From NCBI GenBank assembly GCA_033127725.1, contig AP026798.1:930001-994000 (forward strand): a stretch of DNA of 64,000 nucleotides, in the 5' to 3' direction. Every line of letters starts with the position of its first letter. The stretch's first letter is position 1. The stretch is from Bombiscardovia nodaiensis (GTDB lineage: Bacteria > Actinomycetota > Actinomycetes > Actinomycetales > Bifidobacteriaceae). Under the pieces are notes generated by a model. That model made no database searches, was not told the DNA's origin, and was given only the letters and a program-made list of their open reading frames with translations. Both the position numbers and the translations under genes were made by a program. Below are positions 8,488-16,409 of this stretch, piece after piece.

Positions 8488-10926
8488 TTATTCGCCGGAC
8501 ATGAGGGCTTGGACCATGTCGATGCGCTTGACCCGGCGGCTGACGAGCAGGGCCACCAGCAGGGAGCAGCCGAGGGTGATCATGCTGGCCCAGCCCAAGT
8601 CGGTCCAGGAGAGCTTGGGGTCGAAGGCCAGGGTGGACGAGGCGACCGCTCCCAGGTAGATTTTGAGGAAGGCGATGGCCGCGGGGATGCCGACCAGCCA
8701 GCCGACCACCGCCAGCGAGCAGTTCTCCCTGAGCACCGACGAGCGGATCTCGGATCGCTTGAAGCCCAGGACCCTCATGGTAGCGTACTCGCGTTCCTCC
8801 TCCGAGTAGTTGAGCACGCCCAGGTTGTAGAGCACGACCAGACCCAGGACCAGGGCCGCCAGTTTGAGCATGGCGAAGATGCCGGTGAAGGAGGAGATGC
8901 TTTGGGTCAGGCCGTCCTTCTGCCGGTCGAAGTCGGTGACCCGCAGGACGCCGTCCACGTCCTTGAGCTTCCGATCCTTGGCCTGCGGTCCCAGCAGGGC
9001 TGCTGTGGGCGTGAAGCTCTGTCCGAGGGTGCCGGTCCAGGTGCTCCTGGAGATAATCAGTCCCTGGCTGACCGGCGCGTAGGCGATGGCCTGGATCGGG
9101 ATACGCAGGTAGTCCTTGCCGGACGAGGTGCGGAAGGAGAGCTCGTCGCCGACTTTGAGGTGGAGGGCCTGTGCGGCCTGTTTGGTCAGCACGGCGCCCT
9201 GGTCGAGGTCGATGTCCTTTCCCTGGTCGTCGTGTATGGTCATGTACGAGCCTGGGCCTACCACGTTGAGCATGGCGCTCTGGCTGGTGTCATCGCGGTA
9301 TTCCATGGGCCGTTCCTCGACCCATTGGACCTGCCTGTCCCGGTCATGGTCCGAGCTGGCCGCGTCGGTGCTGGGGTCCATGGCCTGTTCGACCCGGTCT
9401 TCCACCTGCTTCGTCGCCGCCTCGTCGCGGGTGGCGTTCGGGTCGAGCGTGGCCTTGGCCTGGTAGCTGTATTGGCCGCCGTAGAGCATGTCCGGCATGC
9501 CCTGGGCCACGCTTTGGGCTCCGAAGCCCGCGCACAGCAGGACCATGCAGCCCAGTGAGCCCAGGAAGCCCATCAGGGTCCTCAGCTTCCCCTGGTGCAT
9601 GTTGCGCAGGGTCCACCGCCAGTTGCCGGGGATGCGGCGCCATAGGGCGGACCAGTGCTCGATCAGCGGGCGCGGGTTGCCGCCGCCGGACTGGGCGGAG
9701 GTGTCGCTCAGCTCCATGGCGGGCGCACGCCTGAGGCTGGACCCGCAGGCGGCGACGGCAGCCAGGAAGCAGACCGCGACGAGCACTGCGAGCACCATCC
9801 AGGAGACCGGTTTGACGCTGACCTGCCAGGAGGGCAGCCAGTAGCTGTCCTCGTACACGTGCAGGAGGACCTTGCTGACGGTGAACGGGGCGATTGCGAA
9901 CCCAAGGGCGGCGCCCAGACCGCAGACCAGCAGCCCGTAGCTGCCGTAGTGGAGGCGGAGGGTGCCCTTCGATATTCCCAGGGCCCTCATGCCGGCGATC
10001 TGCAGGCGTTGGACCCCGACCAGCCGGGAGATGGACGTGAGCATGGTTGACAGAGCCACCAAGGCGAATATGGCGGAGAACAAGGCCGATATCTTGACGA
10101 CTTTATCGATCCGGCTCTGCAGGGAGTTGGTCTGCGGCCTGGAGTCGCGGGTGGAGAAGCTCACGAAACGCTCTCCCAGGCGGGTGCGCAGATTGTCCTC
10201 CAGTGTCCGCACGCTGTCGTCCTTGTTCCCGCCGGACGGCGCGTTCAGACGCAGGCGCACCGTCGAATAGGAGTTCGCGCGATGCGGCGTTTGTAGGGAA
10301 TGCAGGCCGGTGTAGGCGAAGCCGAAGCGATTATGGTCGGGCACCGAGGTGTCGGGGTCGGCCGGGTACAGGTACTCGGAGGAATGGACCAGACCCTGCA
10401 CCTGCCAGCGGGTCTCGTGCCCGCGGATGGTCAGGTCGATTTCGTCGCCCGCCTTCCAGCCATGGTCGTGGGCCAGGTCGGCGTCCAGCCAGATGTCCCG
10501 CGGGGCGTCGGCATCGTCCGCGTCCCTGCTCTGGTCGGCCCGGAAGGCGGTGCCTTCGACACGGTCGAGCTTGGGGATGTCCGTCCGGTCCACGGCGTTG
10601 AGTTCGACGCTGGGGTCGTCGCGGCCCTGTGCCGTGTCCTTGATGCTGGCGCTGGTGGTGATACCGGCCTGCGCCTGGCTGACGGTGTCCATGCCGCGTA
10701 TGGCGTCCAGGTCGTCATCGGTGATGTCCTTGCCGGTCAGCCAGGCGTCAGCGGGGGCGCTGCTGGCCTTGTAGTCGTCCAGGGAGCGCTGCATGCCGTA
10801 GCCGGCGGAGGTGATGCCCACGAACACCAGCATGGTGAGCGCGGCCATGATGAAGACGGAGAGGAACTGCGCCCACTGGTTGCGGATGTCGCGCAGGGTT
10901 TTCTTGATCAGTATGCGGGTCACCAT
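8488..10926 (-). CDS. FtsX-type ABC transporter permease (MacB/LolC class)
   Basis: An 812-residue membrane protein with one N-terminal helix (~residues 18-38), a large extracytoplasmic domain (~40-280), and three further helices followed by a second extracytoplasmic domain. A C-terminal set of three helices carries the FtsX signature (YATMRVLGFKRSEIRSSVLRENC). This is the duplicated FtsX layout of peptide, lipid or drug ABC systems. Its ATG overlaps the stop of the ATPase gene by seven bases (ATGGTGA), so the two are translationally coupled. It is probably repressed by the TetR gene upstream. The substrate is not predictable. Confidence 0.9.
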   Translation of the reverse strand: MVTRILIKKTLRDIRNQWAQFLSVFIMAALTMLVFVGITSAGYGMQRSLDDYKASSAPADAWLTGKDITDDDLDAIRGMDTVSQAQAGITTSASIKDTAQGRDDPSVELNAVDRTDIPKLDRVEGTAFRADQSRDADDADAPRDIWLDADLAHDHGWKAGDEIDLTIRGHETRWQVQGLVHSSEYLYPADPDTSVPDHNRFGFAYTGLHSLQTPHRANSYSTVRLRLNAPSGGNKDDSVRTLEDNLRTRLGERFVSFSTRDSRPQTNSLQSRIDKVVKISALFSAIFALVALSTMLTSISRLVGVQRLQIAGMRALGISKGTLRLHYGSYGLLVCGLGAALGFAIAPFTVSKVLLHVYEDSYWLPSWQVSVKPVSWMVLAVLVAVCFLAAVAACGSSLRRAPAMELSDTSAQSGGGNPRPLIEHWSALWRRIPGNWRWTLRNMHQGKLRTLMGFLGSLGCMVLLCAGFGAQSVAQGMPDMLYGGQYSYQAKATLDPNATRDEAATKQVEDRVEQAMDPSTDAASSDHDRDRQVQWVEERPMEYRDDTSQSAMLNVVGPGSYMTIHDDQGKDIDLDQGAVLTKQAAQALHLKVGDELSFRTSSGKDYLRIPIQAIAYAPVSQGLIISRSTWTGTLGQSFTPTAALLGPQAKDRKLKDVDGVLRVTDFDRQKDGLTQSISSFTGIFAMLKLAALVLGLVVLYNLGVLNYSEEEREYATMRVLGFKRSEIRSSVLRENCSLAVVGWLVGIPAAIAFLKIYLGAVASSTLAFDPKLSWTDLGWASMITLGCSLLVALLVSRRVKRIDMVQALMSGE

Positions 10927-11621
10927 GAGATGGACTCCATATCTACTGGTGTCGGGTTGTCCTCGATTTTGAGGATATGGCCGTCGCGTACATGGATGAC
11001 TCGGTCAGCTGCGGGCGCGATGGCCGCGTTGTGGGTCACGATGACCACGGCCTTGTGGTTGAGCTTGGCCATGGAGGCAAGCACGATCAGCACCTTCTTG
11101 CCTGTCTCGCTGTCCAGGGCTCCGGTGGGTTCGTCGCATAGGAGTAGGCGCGGATTCTTGGCTAAAGCCCTGGCTATGGAGACGCGCTGCTGTTCGCCGC
11201 CGGAGAGCTGGGAGGGGAAGTTTCTGAACCGGTCCGCCAGACCGACGGAATCGAGGAGCAAGGCCGGTGCCAGAGGGTCGTTGCTCAGCCCGGCGGTCAG
11301 TTCCACGTTCTCTAGGGCGGTCAGATTGGGTATGAGGTTGTAGAACTGGAAGACGAACCCCACCTGGGTGCGCCGGTAATCGGTCAGACCTTTTTCTTTG
11401 AGTTGGCAGATGTCCTGCCCGCCCACCGTGAGCGAGCCGGAGGTGGCGGAATCAATGCCGCCCAGGATGTTGAGTGTGGTGCTCTTGCCCGAACCTGAGG
11501 GGCCGAGAATGATGGTTAGCTGCCCGTCCTCGATGGTGAAATCCACCGAATCTAGAGCCTGTATCTTGGTGTCTCCAGCCGTATAGATGCGACTGAGGCC
11601 GCGTGCTTCTACATAGGACAT
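10920..11621 (-). CDS. ABC transporter ATP-binding protein (MacB/LolD class)
   Basis: A 233-residue ATPase partner of the FtsX-type permease immediately downstream. The Walker A is GPSGSGKST, the Q-loop region is VGFVFQFYNLIPNLTALENV, the signature is LSGGEQQR, and the Walker B is LLLCDEPTGALD. The H-loop is VIVTHN. The ATG at 11621 is chosen over 11657 because AAAGGAAC precedes it at good spacing. The TetR-family gene lies 150 bp upstream in the same orientation. A CCTGTGATACAGG imperfect palindrome sits in that gap (11679-11691). Confidence 0.93.
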   Translation of the reverse strand: MSYVEARGLSRIYTAGDTKIQALDSVDFTIEDGQLTIILGPSGSGKSTTLNILGGIDSATSGSLTVGGQDICQLKEKGLTDYRRTQVGFVFQFYNLIPNLTALENVELTAGLSNDPLAPALLLDSVGLADRFRNFPSQLSGGEQQRVSIARALAKNPRLLLCDEPTGALDSETGKKVLIVLASMAKLNHKAVVIVTHNAAIAPAADRVIHVRDGHILKIEDNPTPVDMESISW

Positions 11622-11773
11622 GTTTTCGTGTTCCTTTTCCTTGGGCCGCGACTGCAATTTTTTGAGTCGTTGCGACCTGCCTGTGATACAGGTTTGCAGG
11701 AAAGGAGTGGGAAGGAGCAGCCGTCGTGCCGTGGGTGATTTACCGCGGTCGCCGTCTTGTCACCTCGGGAAAG

Positions 11774-12403
11774 CTAGTCCTGGACCAATCCCAACAGTTG
11801 CCGGGCATAGGTCCCCACCAGCATTTCGACCTGCTGGGCGGACTGCGAAACCGGGTCTTGCAGCTGCCGACAGATGGTCGAAGTGCCAGTGCAGAGCAGG
11901 GCGGCCAAACCGCTGGGCCCCACCTGCCGGCTCAACTGGGTGACCGGCAGGTCGCCCTGATCCAAGGCTTTGGCCAGGGCGTGGGTCATGCTGGGCGTGA
12001 TGCTGGACAGCAGGGCATCGACGAATAATCTGTCGAACCTGCTAACCCAGTCGTCACGCTCGTTTGCGGAGGGGAAGAACTCCTTGAGACCCTCCCACGC
12101 CTGTCCCACGCACACCAGAACGTTGTCGATCATGTCTTGAGTACTCTGACCGTCATCGTCAAACGCCGCGATGATGGACCTGGCATAGGACCCCATGTAG
12201 CTGTCCATGCAGGCGTTGATCAGATCATCCTTGGAGTCGAAATAGTAGTAGAAGACACTGGGGGAGACCCCCTTGCCGCCATTGGACGCCTTGATGACAT
12301 CCCGTAGCGACGTGCCGTCCACACCATACTGTCCGAAGAGCTCAGTGGCCGTGTCGATAAATTCCTGGCGCTTCCTGAGGTTGTCCTTCTTTCTCGCTGT
12401 CAT
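11774..12403 (-). CDS. TetR/AcrR-family regulator of the adjacent ABC exporter
   Basis: A 209-residue TetR-family repressor. The N-terminal HTH is clear: RQEFIDTATELFGQYGVDGTSLRDVIKA followed by PSVFYYYFDSKDDLINA. The C-terminal ligand domain is diverged. It sits just upstream of, and co-oriented with, the ABC ATPase/permease pair, the usual arrangement for ligand-controlled efflux. The start at 12403 (MTARKKDN) is preferred. A perfect TATAAT lies at 12416-12411 on this strand, only ~8 bases before the ATG, and no Shine-Dalgarno is present, so the mRNA is probably leaderless. An alternative ATG at 12412 would overlap the -10 box. Two palindromes cover this promoter. Confidence 0.9.
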   Translation of the reverse strand: MTARKKDNLRKRQEFIDTATELFGQYGVDGTSLRDVIKASNGGKGVSPSVFYYYFDSKDDLINACMDSYMGSYARSIIAAFDDDGQSTQDMIDNVLVCVGQAWEGLKEFFPSANERDDWVSRFDRLFVDALLSSITPSMTHALAKALDQGDLPVTQLSRQVGPSGLAALLCTGTSTICRQLQDPVSQSAQQVEMLVGTYARQLLGLVQD

Positions 12404-12410
12404 ACAAACC

Positions 12411-12454
12411 ATTATAGAACATGTTCTAGAAATTGACTATAGAACAGTGTTCTA
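12411..12454 (-). promoter_or_regulatory. TetR autoregulatory promoter and twin operators
   Basis: TAGAACATGTTCTA (12415-12428) is a perfect 14-bp palindrome, and TAGAACAGTGTTCTA (12440-12454) is a near-perfect second copy 25 bp away. On the minus strand the first overlaps a consensus TATAAT (12411-12416). Binding there would block transcription of the TetR gene. The -35 is poor. Confidence 0.75.
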
Positions 12455-12732
12455 TTTTTGTCAAATACGAGAACTGACGGCGAGTGACTTCGTGCTATCG
12501 CCTTGGAATCAGAGGCCTGCGGCGCATACGGGGGAAAGTCGGAGGGCTTCTTTTTACGTCGGGAGTTTTCGGTGTCGTTTGGATCGGACGGCACGAAGTC
12601 GAGGCCAGGCTCGGCGAAGCGGTCGCCACATCGAAGGTCAGGTGGGTTGCTCTGCAGGGAAGAGCCCTGACAAGCCGGACGTGAGAATGAGCAGAGGATC
12701 TGGATGATTGGTTGAGGTTCCGACGGAATCTT

Positions 12733-13134
12733 GGGATATACGCCAAAATGTGTGCGTTTTTGGGGGTCTGAGCCCTTGTGCCAGTTGGGTTGAGAGTGGT
12801 TAGTAAGTGGTGGAGGACACTCTTAAGGGTGGCCGAAATGTGTGCGTTTTTCATGGGCTAAGCTCTTGTACCAGTAGGGGTTAGCGCTGTTAGTAAGTGC
12901 TGTCTCAGTCTTTAGCTCATACCGGCCAACCAGTGGCCGCTATGCCAGGCTATCTAGAAGCACACAACATGCCGTACAAGTATCGTAACGGCTTCTTAAC
13001 CCAGCATTTCTGCCGGTTCAGACCATTCAGAAGTCACACCTACAATCACAGATCAGCACCAGTACCAACCAATCAACCACACCACTGGCAAAACCCTCCA
13101 GGAACTCATGTGCACACATTTTGGCGTATAACCC
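12733..13134. repeat. 402-bp non-coding element with 24-bp inverted ends (MITE-like)
   Basis: The left end (12733-12756) and right end (13111-13134) are inverted copies of a 24-bp sequence containing CACACATTTTGGCGTATA, with 22 of 24 bases matching. Inside, a 90-bp unit is tandemly repeated (blocks TGTGCGTTTTT at 12751 and 12841; TAGTAAGTG at 12801 and 12891). The right part is a diverged inverted copy of the left. No open frame inside has coding character, and no target-site duplication is obvious. The flanks, 12455-12732 and 13135-13286, also hold no gene I can support. Confidence 0.65.
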
Positions 13135-13286
13135 ATAACCCACTGGTTGCCATACGCCCTCCAGGTAAAAAAGTGCCGCCCTAGTGTGCATGCTATCTTA
13201 CGAAAGTAGAGGCAGTGGCGGCTTCTAACGCAACTAATTCTACATCATGCCGGTGCCGAGTGCGACCCTAATGCTCTGCTTGTGGT

Positions 13287-13646
13287 TTAGGTCTGTGGCT
13301 GAGCGTAGACGACGCTGAATGGGGTGTCGTCTTTGGCCAGGCGCAGGGCGGTGGTCCTGGTGATGGTGTTCTCGATCTTCCAGTAGTTGCCGATCACCGG
13401 GATCTCGTTGGAATGGCTGAGCGGTGATTTGTCCCAGTCCTCGCGGGTGCGCCAGTAGGTCAGCAGGACGGGTGTGGGCTCCCTGCCATCCGCTTGGGCC
13501 CTCCGGGTGGCTTCAAACGCCTGTGCGGCCAGGTCCGTGCTCTTCCGTTCGATGATGTCTGCAACATCCTCCAGGAACAGCCGCGCGACCTTCCTGGGCA
13601 GCGCGAAGGCTCTGGGGTCTTCTGAATTAACTGAAAATTTAATCAT
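13287..13646 (-). CDS. hypothetical protein
   Basis: Not recognised. The ~119-residue product is soluble, charged and has no membrane segment. It contains helical stretches (KVARLFLEDVADIIERKSTDLAAQAFEATRRAQADGRE) and a more beta-like C-terminal half (EIPVIGNYWKIENTITRTTALRLAKDDTPFSVVYA). The codon use looks coding and the frame is uninterrupted, but no good ribosome binding site precedes the ATG at 13646. A TTG 12 codons further upstream is an alternative. It is flanked on both sides by copies of the dispersed repeat. It could be an accessory or mobile-element-associated gene. Confidence 0.55.
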   Translation of the reverse strand: MIKFSVNSEDPRAFALPRKVARLFLEDVADIIERKSTDLAAQAFEATRRAQADGREPTPVLLTYWRTREDWDKSPLSHSNEIPVIGNYWKIENTITRTTALRLAKDDTPFSVVYAQPQT

Positions 13647-13760
13647 CGATGGCTCTGTTATTTTTTGGAGTATTGAAACCAATTATTGTATGCTTCCCGT
13701 TTCGCATAGAGCCCTAGCTTTTGCCCAACAGCGGTAGCAAAATCCAAGCGAGATCGAATC

Positions 13761-13783
13761 GGGCGCATTTTGGCGTACAACCC
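13761..13783 (+). repeat. dispersed repeat fragment (end motif only)
   Basis: CGCATTTTGGCGTACAACCC matches the terminal motif of the elements at 6511-6533 and 13111-13134. It lies just upstream of the broken toxin gene. Confidence 0.6.
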
Positions 13784-13870
13784 TGTGAAGAGACGGTCAC
13801 CCACACATCAGTCATTGACAATAGTATTTGCTACATTTTCGATGCCACATATTTATGCCACACTAAGCAC

Positions 13871-14144
13871 ATGGGAATGAAATTCGCGCCGTCGGCGTTC
13901 GGGCATGGTGTCACACCAGAAGAGGCGATCTATGCAATCGCTCACTCTGTCGGTGACGACCAGCAGGGGGGGGATGACCCCGACGTGACCATGTTCGTCG
14001 GCCATCCACATGCCGGAGCGCTGGATGACGATTGACTGGAGGTGGGGTGCCGGGAGTACCCGCAGGATGTGGTGGTATTCCGTGCCATGCCTTTGAGACA
14101 ACTGGCGGTACTTGCTGTATGAAGATGACGAGGAGGAATCATGA
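13871..14144 (+). pseudogene. disrupted toxin gene of a toxin-antitoxin pair
   Basis: The frame opens with MGMKFAPSAFGHGVTPEEAIYAIAH, which resembles small DUF4258/BrnT-like toxins, and continues to an in-frame TGA at 14033-14035. Beyond the stop the same frame continues sensibly as LEVGCREYPQDVVVFRAMPLR. It then needs a +1 shift at ~14099 to read NWRYLLYEDDEEES and end at a TGA (14142-14144) that overlaps the antitoxin ATG as ATGA. So one nonsense change (probably Trp to stop) and one small indel (probably loss of GA in TTGAGAGAC) separate it from an intact ~90-residue protein. The family name is an inference from the start and end motifs. The start codon has no clear ribosome binding site. 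Confidence 0.65.
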
Positions 14145-14485
14145 GCGAATTGACGCAGAAGCAGCTGACTGAGCTTGAGGAGCTGGACCGTAAGGTTACG
14201 GCAGGTGAAGTGAAGGGTAGCGGACACCCCAACCGTCGGCCTGGAGGCGGTGCGCGGTACCTGATGCAGGCGACTGGAACGGCAACGGTTGAAGAAGCAC
14301 AACGCATTGCCCTTGGGCGGCCGCGTGTAGGCGAGGAGAAGCATGGAAGGTCACCGGTGGTGCGTTTCGTTGCTCCTCCTGCGTTGAAGGAGGGTGTTGA
14401 GCGGCAGGCACGGCAGCGGGGTATCAAGCCCTCGGAGATGTGGCGTCAGATCGCAGAGCAGTTCCTGGCCGCCCAGAAAGTATAA
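14141..14485 (+). CDS. antitoxin-like protein (ribbon-helix-helix type)
   Basis: A 114-residue protein that overlaps the ATGA end of the disrupted toxin gene and has its own strong AGGAGGAATC ribosome site. The C-terminal region (PPALKEGVERQARQRGIKPSEMWRQIAEQFL) has the pattern of a ribbon-helix-helix DNA-binding domain. The N-terminal half (LTQKQLTELEELDRKVTAGEVKGSG) is helical then Gly/Pro/Arg-rich, as in antitoxins that wrap their toxin. Role: autorepression of the pair and neutralisation of the toxin, inferred from context. It is intact although the toxin is not, so it may now serve as an orphan antitoxin or simple repressor. Confidence 0.75.
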   Translation: MSELTQKQLTELEELDRKVTAGEVKGSGHPNRRPGGGARYLMQATGTATVEEAQRIALGRPRVGEEKHGRSPVVRFVAPPALKEGVERQARQRGIKPSEMWRQIAEQFLAAQKV

Positions 14486-14522
14486 GTGTGCAGCTTATCT
14501 CGTTGAAAGCTGCATCGGGAAG

Positions 14523-14544
14523 CGGGCCGGAATAGGTCGGCCCG
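14523..14544 (+). terminator. hairpin after the antitoxin gene
   Basis: CGGGCCG (14523-14529) pairs exactly with CGGCCCG (14538-14544). There is no clear T tract, so termination activity is uncertain. Confidence 0.4.
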
Positions 14545-14646
14545 GGTTATGCGTCAAAACTGATGCCTTGTAGGGAGTTTCGGAGATTGCCGCGTCGCTG
14601 GTGGCGTCTTCTTAGCCCGGATTTGTGGGCGCTGTGCGGATAGAAG

Positions 14647-14679
14647 TGAGGCGATCCTCAACCTTTGGGGATCGCCTCA
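14647..14679. terminator. hairpin between convergent antitoxin and ThDP-enzyme genes
   Basis: TGAGGCGATCC (14647-14657) pairs perfectly with GGATCGCCTCA (14669-14679) around an 11-base loop. It is well placed to end transcription from either side. Confidence 0.65.
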
Positions 14680-14734
14680 ATCGATAGCTATTGGAGCTTA
14701 AGCAGAGCTTGTCAGACTCGGCTGTTCAGGCCCC

Positions 14735-16387
14735 TTACAGGGAGATGGTCACCTTGCCGAGCTTGTCGATCAGCTTCATGTTTTCGCTGTAATCTACGGG
14801 CACGAAAAGCACGTTGATGCCCTCGTCGGCGGCCAGGGTGGTCTTCAAGCTGTCAACCAGGTCCTGCCGGCTGGTCACCATATGAGCGTGACCGCCAAAG
14901 CTTTCGACATACTGCTTGAAGTCGGGGTTGCCGAAGTCGACTTCGCTGTGGTGGCCCAGACCCATGTCCATCTTCCACTTAATCAGACCGTAGGCCTGGT
15001 CTACCCAGACCATGGCAGTCAGTGGAATCTGGTAGCGGTGGGCGGTTTCCAGCTCCTGCGAGTTCATCATGAAGCTGCCGTCGCCCATCATGGCCAGGAT
15101 GTGCTTCTTGGGCTCGGCCAGCTTAGCGCCGATAGCGCCTGGCAGTGTCCACGACATGGTCGACAGGCCGTTGTCAATCAGGAGGGTGTTGGGTGCATAG
15201 GTCTTGTAGAGGCGGGCCATCCACATCTTCAGAGCTCCGGTGTCGGTAAGGACAATGCCGTTTTCATCGACTGCTTCGCGCGTGGCAGAGACAATCTGCT
15301 GCGGCTTCAAGGGGGCGGCAGACTCCTCGGCTCCGTAGGCCAGCTCTTCAGTGATGGCGTCAGATATAGCGGCAGAGAAGGCCGGTGCCTGGTAAGTAGC
15401 TAGCTCCTGCTGGAGCGCTTGCAGGCTGGCTGCAATGTCGGCATTGATGTTGATCTTGACCGGGTAATGAGCGTCCGTATCTTCACTGAAGGTGTTGATG
15501 TGAATGACGGGAACAGCGCCCTTCGGATTGATCTTCTCCGGCTTGAATTCGGAGAGCTCATAGCCGACCGAGAGAATGACGTCGGCCTGGTCGAAGGCGA
15601 AGTTTTCGTAGTCGTGGGCCATGAAGCCGACAACCCCTAAGGCGTGGGGGTCGCGGTCGTCGACGGCTCCCTTGCCCATGTAGGTGGTGGCCACAGGCAG
15701 GCCGGTCGCCTTCATAAACTTATTCATAACCTCGCTCGCGCCGTCGCGCACGATGCCCATGCCAGCCAGGACGATGGGGTGCTTAGCGGAGCGCAACATG
15801 TCGGCTGCTGCCTTGATGTCCTCCTGGCGCGGCAGGCTGACCGGGCGCGGCATGGCGGGGATGTGCGTTTCTCCGACAGCTGCGGAGGACTCAATGGTCT
15901 CCGGCAGTGCCACGAAGGTAGCGCCCGGGCGGCCGTTAATGGCCTCGTTGTAGGCCTTGGCAATGACCTCGGGGGCGGACTGGGCCTCGTAAATATTTTC
16001 CGACCACTTGGTGACCGGTGCGAACATGGCCCGCAGGTCAATCACCTGGTGCGATTCCTTGTAGATGCGCTCAAGACCGCCCTGGGCTGCAATGGCAATC
16101 AGTGGTGTGGAATTGCTCTGCGCGTCGGCCACGCCCAAGAGCAGGTTGATAGCGCCGGGTCCAAGAGTTGCCGTGGCCACGCCGGGCTTACCGGTCAGGC
16201 GACCATACACGTCGGCCATGAAGGAAGCGCCCTGCTCGTGGCGGACCAGGATGAATTCGATGCTGGGCGAGTCGTGAATGGCGTCGACCAGGCGGATGTT
16301 CTCCTCGCCGGGGATGCCGAAGACGTACTTGACGCCGCGCTCTTCCAGGACCGATACTATTTGCTGTGCAACTGTTTGCTGTGTCAT
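14735..16387 (-). CDS. acetolactate-synthase-like ThDP enzyme
   Basis: A 550-residue thiamine-diphosphate enzyme of the acetolactate synthase large-subunit family. The catalytic Glu lies in VRHEQGASFMADVYGRLTG. The ThDP/Mg motif begins GDGSFMMNSQELETA and ends near the conserved Asn-containing segment. The central domain lacks the RFDDR motif of FAD-dependent anabolic enzymes, which favours a catabolic (AlsS-like) or related carboligase role forming acetolactate from pyruvate. No small regulatory subunit is adjacent. An AAGGAGA ribosome site precedes the ATG. It follows an AEC-type carrier by 23 bp, so the pair is probably co-transcribed, suggesting import or export of an organic acid linked to this reaction. 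Oxalyl-CoA decarboxylase or pyruvate oxidase relatives are less likely alternatives. Confidence 0.8.
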   Translation of the reverse strand: MTQQTVAQQIVSVLEERGVKYVFGIPGEENIRLVDAIHDSPSIEFILVRHEQGASFMADVYGRLTGKPGVATATLGPGAINLLLGVADAQSNSTPLIAIAAQGGLERIYKESHQVIDLRAMFAPVTKWSENIYEAQSAPEVIAKAYNEAINGRPGATFVALPETIESSAAVGETHIPAMPRPVSLPRQEDIKAAADMLRSAKHPIVLAGMGIVRDGASEVMNKFMKATGLPVATTYMGKGAVDDRDPHALGVVGFMAHDYENFAFDQADVILSVGYELSEFKPEKINPKGAVPVIHINTFSEDTDAHYPVKININADIAASLQALQQELATYQAPAFSAAISDAITEELAYGAEESAAPLKPQQIVSATREAVDENGIVLTDTGALKMWMARLYKTYAPNTLLIDNGLSTMSWTLPGAIGAKLAEPKKHILAMMGDGSFMMNSQELETAHRYQIPLTAMVWVDQAYGLIKWKMDMGLGHHSEVDFGNPDFKQYVESFGGHAHMVTSRQDLVDSLKTTLAADEGINVLFVPVDYSENMKLIDKLGKVTISL

Positions 16388-16409
16388 GGGATTCTCCTTG
16401 ATGTGACTG

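Noticed and set aside
8437..9558. 373-codon plus-strand frame opposite the ABC permease
   Set aside because: Antisense shadow. The minus-strand frame has clear FtsX motifs.
12412..12707. Open frames on both strands upstream of the TetR gene, one resembling a basic transposase tail
   Set aside because: No recognisable motif, no ribosome site, overlap with the TetR operators and the repeat element.
13975..13990. Run of eight G in the toxin gene suspected as a frameshift site
   Set aside because: The frame is correct on both sides (QQGGDDPDVTMF), so the run itself is not the lesion.
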